Positions 57,878 through 64,000 of a stretch of DNA of 64,000 bases are shown in pieces. Below the pieces are notes generated by a model. That model was not told where the DNA came from. It made no database searches and was given only the letters and a program-made list of their open reading frames with translations. Where the stretch lies: positions 8,953,044 to 9,017,043 of the forward strand of contig CM061243.1 of assembly GCA_030848705.1 (NCBI GenBank), given 5' to 3'. The stretch's first letter is position 1; each line of letters starts with the position of its first letter. Source of the stretch: Heracleum sosnowskyi. Taxonomy: Eukaryota; Streptophyta; Magnoliopsida; Apiales; Apiaceae. The position numbers and the translations under genes were made by a program.

Positions 57878-59546
57878 AACATCCCCACACTAAGTATTTG
57901 CACGTCCTCGTGCAAACTAAAATAATACACTAAACTAACTAGTACCACTTCCGTAGGTGATCACGGTTGCATTTGGCATATGCAACAAGCCCTTTAAACC
58001 CCTAGGCAGCCCTAGTGGACGAGTAAGGTCTCGTGAGGGTTTATAGTAAATCTACCCACAAAATCTTATTTGGTTTGACTGCCAAGTCTCAAACATGAAA
58101 TATATCATAGCACACCACACATGCAAACTTAACCATGTAATAGCTCTTAGATGTCATACAATGCAATTTCTCAACTTTACACACCAACACAACTATTCAA
58201 GTACGCGCACATAGTCTCAAAAGACTAAAATATATCATGAATAACATCAAAGTCTCAATCAACAAGATAATAGCATGCTTTGGATAGAAAATAATCTCAC
58301 AAACACTCAAAGCACACAAGTGTTTAGGTGTAACTGTATCACTCAAATTCAATCAAATGCACATGTGCTACCATAAGCTTGCTTGTCCACCAAAATCTCT
58401 AGACTTCGTGTTCGTATAAATCAAAAGGTCTTTGTCAAGGGTTGTAACAAGGCTTAGGTGAGGGGTAGGAAAATGAAAAGGCTGCAATTGGTTAAACTTG
58501 ACAACTAATAGAGCATAATGTTCATATACACTTGAATCACTCAACATGAAACTATCTTGAGATATCATCTCACATAAAAATATAAAACCCGTAAATTTCA
58601 CATTGTAAGAACCAATGAACATACACTCACTTTTATTTCTTTCTTTCTTTCCATAGAGTGATCTTCTTTTTTTTCACTTTTTTTTTCAATTTCCTTTTTT
58701 TTCCTTTTTTTTTTCTTTTTTTTTTCTTTTCTTTTTGACCTTGATGATTTTATTTGAAATATCACCAACAAGAAGTAGCCAAACCAATTCAAATCCCACC
58801 AAAATTCACACATTAACAAAGATATCCCCACACTTAATATTTTACCAATCTCAAGTATATATCACAAAGCTCTACTAGTCAATCAAGACAAGAACAAATT
58901 AATAGGCTCAAGATTTAGATGGTGATATACAAAGAAAAAGGATATAGGCTCAAGGGGGCTCACTAAGGATTATCTTTAAGGGTACTGTTTGGGACAATAC
59001 GGTTAATCCTAGTGCCTTTATCATTCTTACACAATACACGATATCAATATACGCACGACCTGATTTAAAGCAAGTTCTAGAGCAACATGCACAATGACGA
59101 ATAACTCACCACAAAAAAAATATAGATTGATAAAAAGATGTATCAATCGCAAATTAAGGCTCAAGATCTCACAAGTGATAGCATGCTAAACTCATCAAAA
59201 TTGACAATGACGTACATTCAAGTTTTGAAATTTTCGCAAGCACATACAAGACATCATCATGCATAAGGTATTTTACGCCAAGGAGACAAATATATGACAC
59301 TCGCAAAATAAAAGTCTACATGGTGTGTACTTATCCGTATTAACATGCTATATTGACAAGGCAATCAAATTTTTTAAGTTTTCTAATTTTTTTTGTGTTT
59401 TTCTAATTTTTTTTTATTATCCTAAAAAAAAACTAACAAATTAAAAAGAAAAAAAAAATCCTAATTTTTTTTAATGTTTTTTTTAATATTGGAAACCCTT
59501 CCCCACACTCAAGCGGTTCATTGTCCCAATGAATAATAATAATAAA
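57878..59546 (-). other. 3' non-coding part of that element, truncated on its 5' side
   Basis: There is no ORF with a recognisable domain. It contains a long pyrimidine tract on the plus strand (about 58632-58737, TTTTCTTTTTTTTT), repeated 'CCCCACACTTAA'-like words near 57882, 58826 and 59502, and poly-T runs near 59395-59480. The rest of the element and its 5' LTR are absent. Confidence 0.6.
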
Positions 59547-59669
59547 TCAATATACTTATATAAAGGAGAAGACGGGGGCGGTGAGGTGGCGCTCTCAGAT
59601 CGCTTCGTTCTATTTTTCTAATTTTCTCAAAATTTTGAATTATTAATATAAAATATTCGAAAATATCTC

Positions 59670-60045
59670 AATTGCCTTTAAAATCTTTAGTAAGGGAGGA
59701 AACTAAATATACAATTTTAATATTCTTGTCTTTAAAATGTTTACTAATGAAGGAAACTGAATATACAATTTCAATATTCTTGCCTTTAAAATGTTTACTA
59801 ATGAAGGAAACTAAATATACAATTCCAATATTCTTGCCTTTAACTTATCTTTAAAAATCTTTAATAACGGAGGAAACTAAATATACAATATTAATATTCT
59901 CCTAAATTTTTAATTAGAAAATATCTCATTTTTCTTTTAAATTTTTATTAATAAAAGATCTCAGTTGCATTATAACTCTTTACTAATGTATAAAATTAAA
60001 TATACAATTTTAATATCCTTGTCTTCAAAATTTTAATAATGGAGA
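59670..60045. repeat. ~62-66-bp degenerate tandem repeat
   Basis: The block CTTTAAAATGTTTACTAATG, GGAAACTAAATATACAATT recurs at about 59676, 59737, 59799, 59860 and, weaker, 59980. The last copies are decayed. The open frame at 59672-59854 is a product of the repeat. Confidence 0.85.
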
Positions 60046-60625
60046 AAATTTTGAATTAATGAATATTAAAAATTAGCAAAACTTTTAATTAACTTATATT
60101 CTCCAAACTACTCCATTCAAATTACCATCCTTTTATTTTCCTAAATTTTCTCTAGATACCATCTTTTAGGTTAAATCTTGATTATCTTATGTAAAAAAAT
60201 ATAGAGTTTTGCTAGGAAACAAGTATCTCCCAAAATATGTTGGCATTACAAGTGTCATTTTTTAATTTGAAGCGCATATGTATGCACGCAGGATCGCATT
60301 TTTTTATTAAGAAAGTTACCAAACATATAAGCATTTTGTACAAATTTTGGGTGTTATAGCATTTTTCCAAAATAAAATCATAATTATCTTTTTTGTATTT
60401 GAATTTATAGATAAGGTAACGATTATTCCTGGAAAGTTTAAGATGATTGCTTCTCTTCCAAGAAATTTTTATAACTATATATAATGTGGTTATTAATCCC
60501 AAAGGTATTTATGATACGTTTTTCTATATGTTCTTCTTAATCTTTTTAAATTCGTTTATGAATTTCGTTGTTATGTCAAAATTTGTATACTGATTTTGAA
60601 TCTTGTATCTACTTGATGGTTTCAG

Positions 60626-60715
60626 TTTATCACGGAGAATGTGCCGAGGCTCAATATGCATGTGATCATGGCCGGATTCAGGATTATGTTTTTGGGAGGA
60701 CAGATAATATATTTG
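60626..60715 (+). other. Candidate captured exon of unknown gene (90 bp)
   Basis: A GC-richer block is framed by a 3' splice-like GATGGTTTCAG (ending 60625) and a 5' splice-like TTG|GTATGC (60715/60716), inside very AT-rich DNA. It is 30 codons long. Two frames are open: one reads through TENVPRLNMHVIMAGFRIMF, the other YHGECAEAQYACDHGRIQDY. I recognise neither. It could be a fragment trapped by the Helitron-like element, or chance. Confidence 0.35.
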
Positions 60716-61023
60716 GTATGCTCTTAGTTTTAAATTTTTGTGGATGTATATTTATAGATTTTATAAATTTTAATGATAAAAAAAGTATTAAATTTTAGAA
60801 GAATATGTGTCCTACTCCTCTATTCTTTATTAGATCTGCATATGTATATGTATATGATTGATGATTGATTACTTCTTATTTAGAAAAATAGTGTTAGCTT
60901 ACTTATCTATGATGAGTTGCAAGTATTATACATCACACGGAAAAAGTGAACAATGATGAGCCAAAAAAGAACACACACGACACGAGTCCTGAATATAAAT
61001 TGTAGATGAGGCTCTTATATGTA

Positions 61024-61050
61024 CTAGCTTATAGCCCGTGCGACGCACGG
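61024..61050 (-). other. Helitron 3' terminus (hairpin + CTAG)
   Basis: On the minus strand: CCGTGCGTCGCACGG hairpin (61050-61036), GCTATAAG, then CTAG|T. This is a canonical Helitron 3' end. The element's body would extend to the right of this point. Confidence 0.65.
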
Positions 61051-64000
61051 TTACTTAAATTTTATTTATAATTATTTTGTTTATAATTATATTTTAATTA
61101 CCCATGGAACACACGATTGTTTTTTTAATATTTATAATTATATTTATTTATGAATATTTTAATATTTAAAAGTTATTAGTTTACATGATTAAATTATTGT
61201 TTAAAAAGATTTAGCCAAAAAAAATTATAGTTAAAAATTTGATATTTATTATAATTTACACACTCAATTTAATATTTGTTTATATTGAGTTATAAAAGTT
61301 AGATTTGACCAATTTTACGGTCCACGTGAAATTCACAAAATAATCTTTAATTTAGTTGTGGTTTAATAATTCTTTTTCAATTAAAAACTATTCTAAAACT
61401 AAAAATAGAATAAAGTGACGAAATTTAATATTGAGAATTCTATTCGATTTAAGAAATCTACTTAAATGTAGTTTAGATTATTAGAATACCCTTTATTAAC
61501 TAAATACAGTTTTTAATGTTAAATCTAACGGTTTTCACCTATCTATTTAAGATTAAACGATTTTTATTATTAAACGGGTTTCCTTATTTAATTACAACAA
61601 TTTTTATGTTTTCACTTTTTGGAAAATCCAATCATAATATAATATCTTTTAACTTATATCATTTTTAGATAATAACTTCTTTTTATATGATATAATCTTG
61701 ATCGTCTATTTTTAAAAGTATTGGATCTAACGGTTGAGAATGTTTTGGCGGTATTTAGGATCAAACTACCAGGATAACATCATTAATTTTTTTAATATTT
61801 TTTTAAAAAATATTTATTGCTAAAATATAATATACTCTTTTTTGTAATATGTTAATGATGCGGGAACTTTGAACTTTTGAGAAAATAAATTATCAATTAA
61901 AATATAATTTATTTTGTAATAGTTCTTATTTTAAAGTAGTACACCGTGACGATCAAAATTCTGTATAAAATTCATTTTTTTATAGTATATCCCGTAAATA
62001 TCTATGTTATTATATTAAAGACTAAATGATGAAAGCTTTCTTATAAGTCTGGTCACTCAATTCATAATCGTTGGATCTTTCAAATTAAATTGTTGAGAAA
62101 CGTTAGATATAACAGTAAAATTATCACGTAGAATTATCTAAGATTTGAATCTACCAACAACATATTAAAATTTACAGGTTTTTTTGAAAAATAAGAAATT
62201 TTTCTTCGAATTTAGTAATTTACAATGTATAGAGGTTAAAAAAGTTAGGTCTCTCTGTATTGTATAGCTGAGTCTAAAATTTCAAAATACGGTTTTTTTT
62301 AATATGAATATAGTCCTGCTAACAATGAAATTAGGTCTCTATGAGTTCTTATAAAACAAAATCACCATTTGCGTATAATTTATTATTTAATAATAAATAA
62401 TATTTAATTAGTTATGATAAAAAATTTAATAAAATAAGATAAAAAATATGCACAATTTTATAAAATTTTATCCTCGTATTATTATATTCTTTGTTGATTT
62501 GAATTTTTCTTAGATTGATTTGAATTTTTGAAAATAGATTTCTAAATTTAAAATAGTTAGAAAAAAGTAATTAAATTGACATTAAAATAATGATGACGTA
62601 ATAATTATTATTAGAATTTAAATACCCACTTTACTAATTTGGGCTTTATCTTGTGTTTTAAAAATTAGATTTTGACGATTTTACACCCAGATAACTAAAT
62701 TATCTTTAATTAAAAGATGACTTAACAATTTTTATATAACTGGAATTGTCCATGAAAGAGAAAAGAAAGTCACGAATTTTTTACATGGAGAATTCTATTC
62801 AATATAGAAAACTTATTTATATTTGGTTTAAATTATCAAAATACACTTTTTAGAATTTAAATATAATCTTATTATTAATAAAATACACTTTTTTAATATT
62901 TGATCTAATGATTTTCATTTATCCAGTTATGATCTTATGGTCCTTATTAGTTTGGTTGTCCAAGACCGTACCATCAAAATTTTGGATAAGATCCATATTA
63001 TACTTATTATATATAAGGATTTAATATAATAAGGATATCAAGTATATACTGATATAAGTATCTTACTAACTGCTTTTACTTTTAATGTTTCGGTTTTATT
63101 TACAGTGTATATAAAATTTTAAAATACATTATTACTTAAAAATTATTAAATAGAATAAAAATTATGTTATGATTATATAAAATTTTATTCTCATATTATT
63201 ATATTCTTTATCGATTTGCATTTGTTCTTAATTAATTTTAATACTTTATTGAAAGAAACATAAAATTTCTATATTTAAAACAATTAGTGGAAAAATAAAT
63301 AAACTGGTGCTACAAAAATAAAAAAAATATTTATTAAAATTTAGATACTCATTTTACTATTTGGGTTATATCCTAAGTTTTAGAAATTGAATTTTGACGA
63401 TTTTACAACCCATGCGAAACTAACGAAATTATCTTTAATTTAATGATGGTTTAATAATTATTATCTAACTTGACCTGTTGACCTACACACAAACCGAAAA
63501 CAAAAGATGGTTAAGAATTTTTACATAAAAAATTCAATTCAATATAGAAAACTAATTTATAATTGGTTTAAATTATCAAAACACACTTATTAGTATTTAA
63601 ATATAATCCTACCTTTAATCAAATACACATTTTAATATAAGTATTATATTCAAAATTATCGTTTATGAATATGAAACCCTCAATATTTTAATAATATTTT
63701 GATATTATCCTTTTATGTTTGTTATATGTAAAATAATATAATTATAATTTGGATTAATCAAATTGTTATGTTCCTTCAGAAAAAAAAAGTGTTTAAATTT
63801 ATTTATGTACAGGAGTTCTCGTAAGTCTCTATAGGTTCACGTGTATCATTGTTAGTATGATATACATCAGCATTATATTGATAATTTTTAATATTGTAAT
63901 CAATATGAATTGTTATGTTGATATTTGGTTTAACAATTATTATCTAATTGGAAGTATACATAAATTCAAGAGAAAAGATATTTAAGAATTTTTACATAGA
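61051..64000. repeat. AT-rich region with ~0.7-kb degenerate repeats and another Helitron-like 5' end
   Basis: Marker TTTTGACGATTTTAC occurs at about 62671 and 63393, with a weaker one at 61305. TATAAAATTTTAT-CTC-TATTATTATATTC occurs at about 62460 and 63180. GGTTTAAATTATCAAAA occurs at about 62814 and 63560. Spacing is about 720-745 bp. At 62001 TCTATGTTATTATATTAAAG looks like another plus-strand Helitron 5' end running off the window. No coding sequence is recognised. Confidence 0.6.

Larger units (their letters stand above)
59547..61023 (+). mobile_element. Helitron-like 5' region with tandem repeats
   Basis: It starts A|TCAATATACTTATATAAAGG followed by GAGAAGACGGGGGCGGTGAG, a familiar look of plant Helitron 5' ends. 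It is AT-rich. No Rep/helicase is visible. A 3' end on the same strand was not found, so the extent is uncertain. Confidence 0.35.

Noticed and set aside
58598..58831. K-rich minus-strand frame
   Set aside because: Produced by the long pyrimidine tract (plus strand) at 58632-58737.
59672..59854. 60-codon frame MPLKSLVREETKYTILIF
   Set aside because: Translation of the ~62-bp tandem repeat.

Overview
The window is nuclear DNA of a flowering plant, probably a eudicot with a large, repeat-rich genome. It is AT-rich and almost entirely made of transposable elements nested in one another. I recognise no intact host gene, tRNA or rRNA. The only host-derived coding sequence I can name is a small exon fragment of an alpha-mannosidase (28557-28676). 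The species cannot be named from the sequence.

Layout. 1-760 is the edge of a Copia LTR that runs off the left side. 761-11545 is a homogeneous satellite with a ~2.0 kb higher-order unit, about 5.4 copies. 11845-28451 is one very long solo LTR (about 4.8 kb when unnested, TSD ATTGA). It was later split by a young, almost complete Copia element of the type with an extra ORF after pol (11899-23705, TSD TACCC, LTRs 546 bp with 4 differences), and it also holds a Tourist-like MITE (27064-27428). 28457-29196 carries the alpha-mannosidase fragment. 29197 to about 43675 looks like a Helitron-type element. It hosts a Mutator-like (MULE) element with a decayed FAR1-type gene and many GCAATG-N3-CATTGC palindromes (29332-33505), and a very young Gypsy element of the Tat type (33782-42662, TSD CCACC, 803-bp LTRs identical by eye). 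43862-56571 is the 3' part of a second, decayed Copia element with its own post-pol ORF. It is split by a decayed Copia element with ~1.7 kb LTRs (47204-55806, TSD TCAAC). 56572 to about 59546 is the 3' LTR and 3' flank of another LTR element. 59547-64000 is AT-rich, with Helitron-like termini, short tandem repeats and ~0.7 kb degenerate repeats.

How the parts relate. The nesting gives an order of events. The solo LTR inserted next to the satellite and then received the young Copia. The Helitron-like block received the MULE and then the Tat element. The second Copia decayed and received the 1.7-kb-LTR Copia. Every LTR element whose polarity I can assign points to the minus strand. The best-preserved coding sequences are gag, pol and ORF3 of the young Copia and gag-pol of the Tat element. 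Each has visible lesions: a deletion in Copia RNase H, and three reading-frame breaks in Tat.

The most unusual signals are: (a) the octamer CAGAGTTT, at least 25 copies, scattered through coding and non-coding parts of the young Copia; (b) the GCAATG-N3-CATTGC palindromes of the MULE; (c) the satellite's alternating 1989/2005-bp period and a 25-bp repeat shared by its edge and a site 17.4 kb away; (d) six TGACGTCA palindromes in about 90 bp of a retrotransposon leader.
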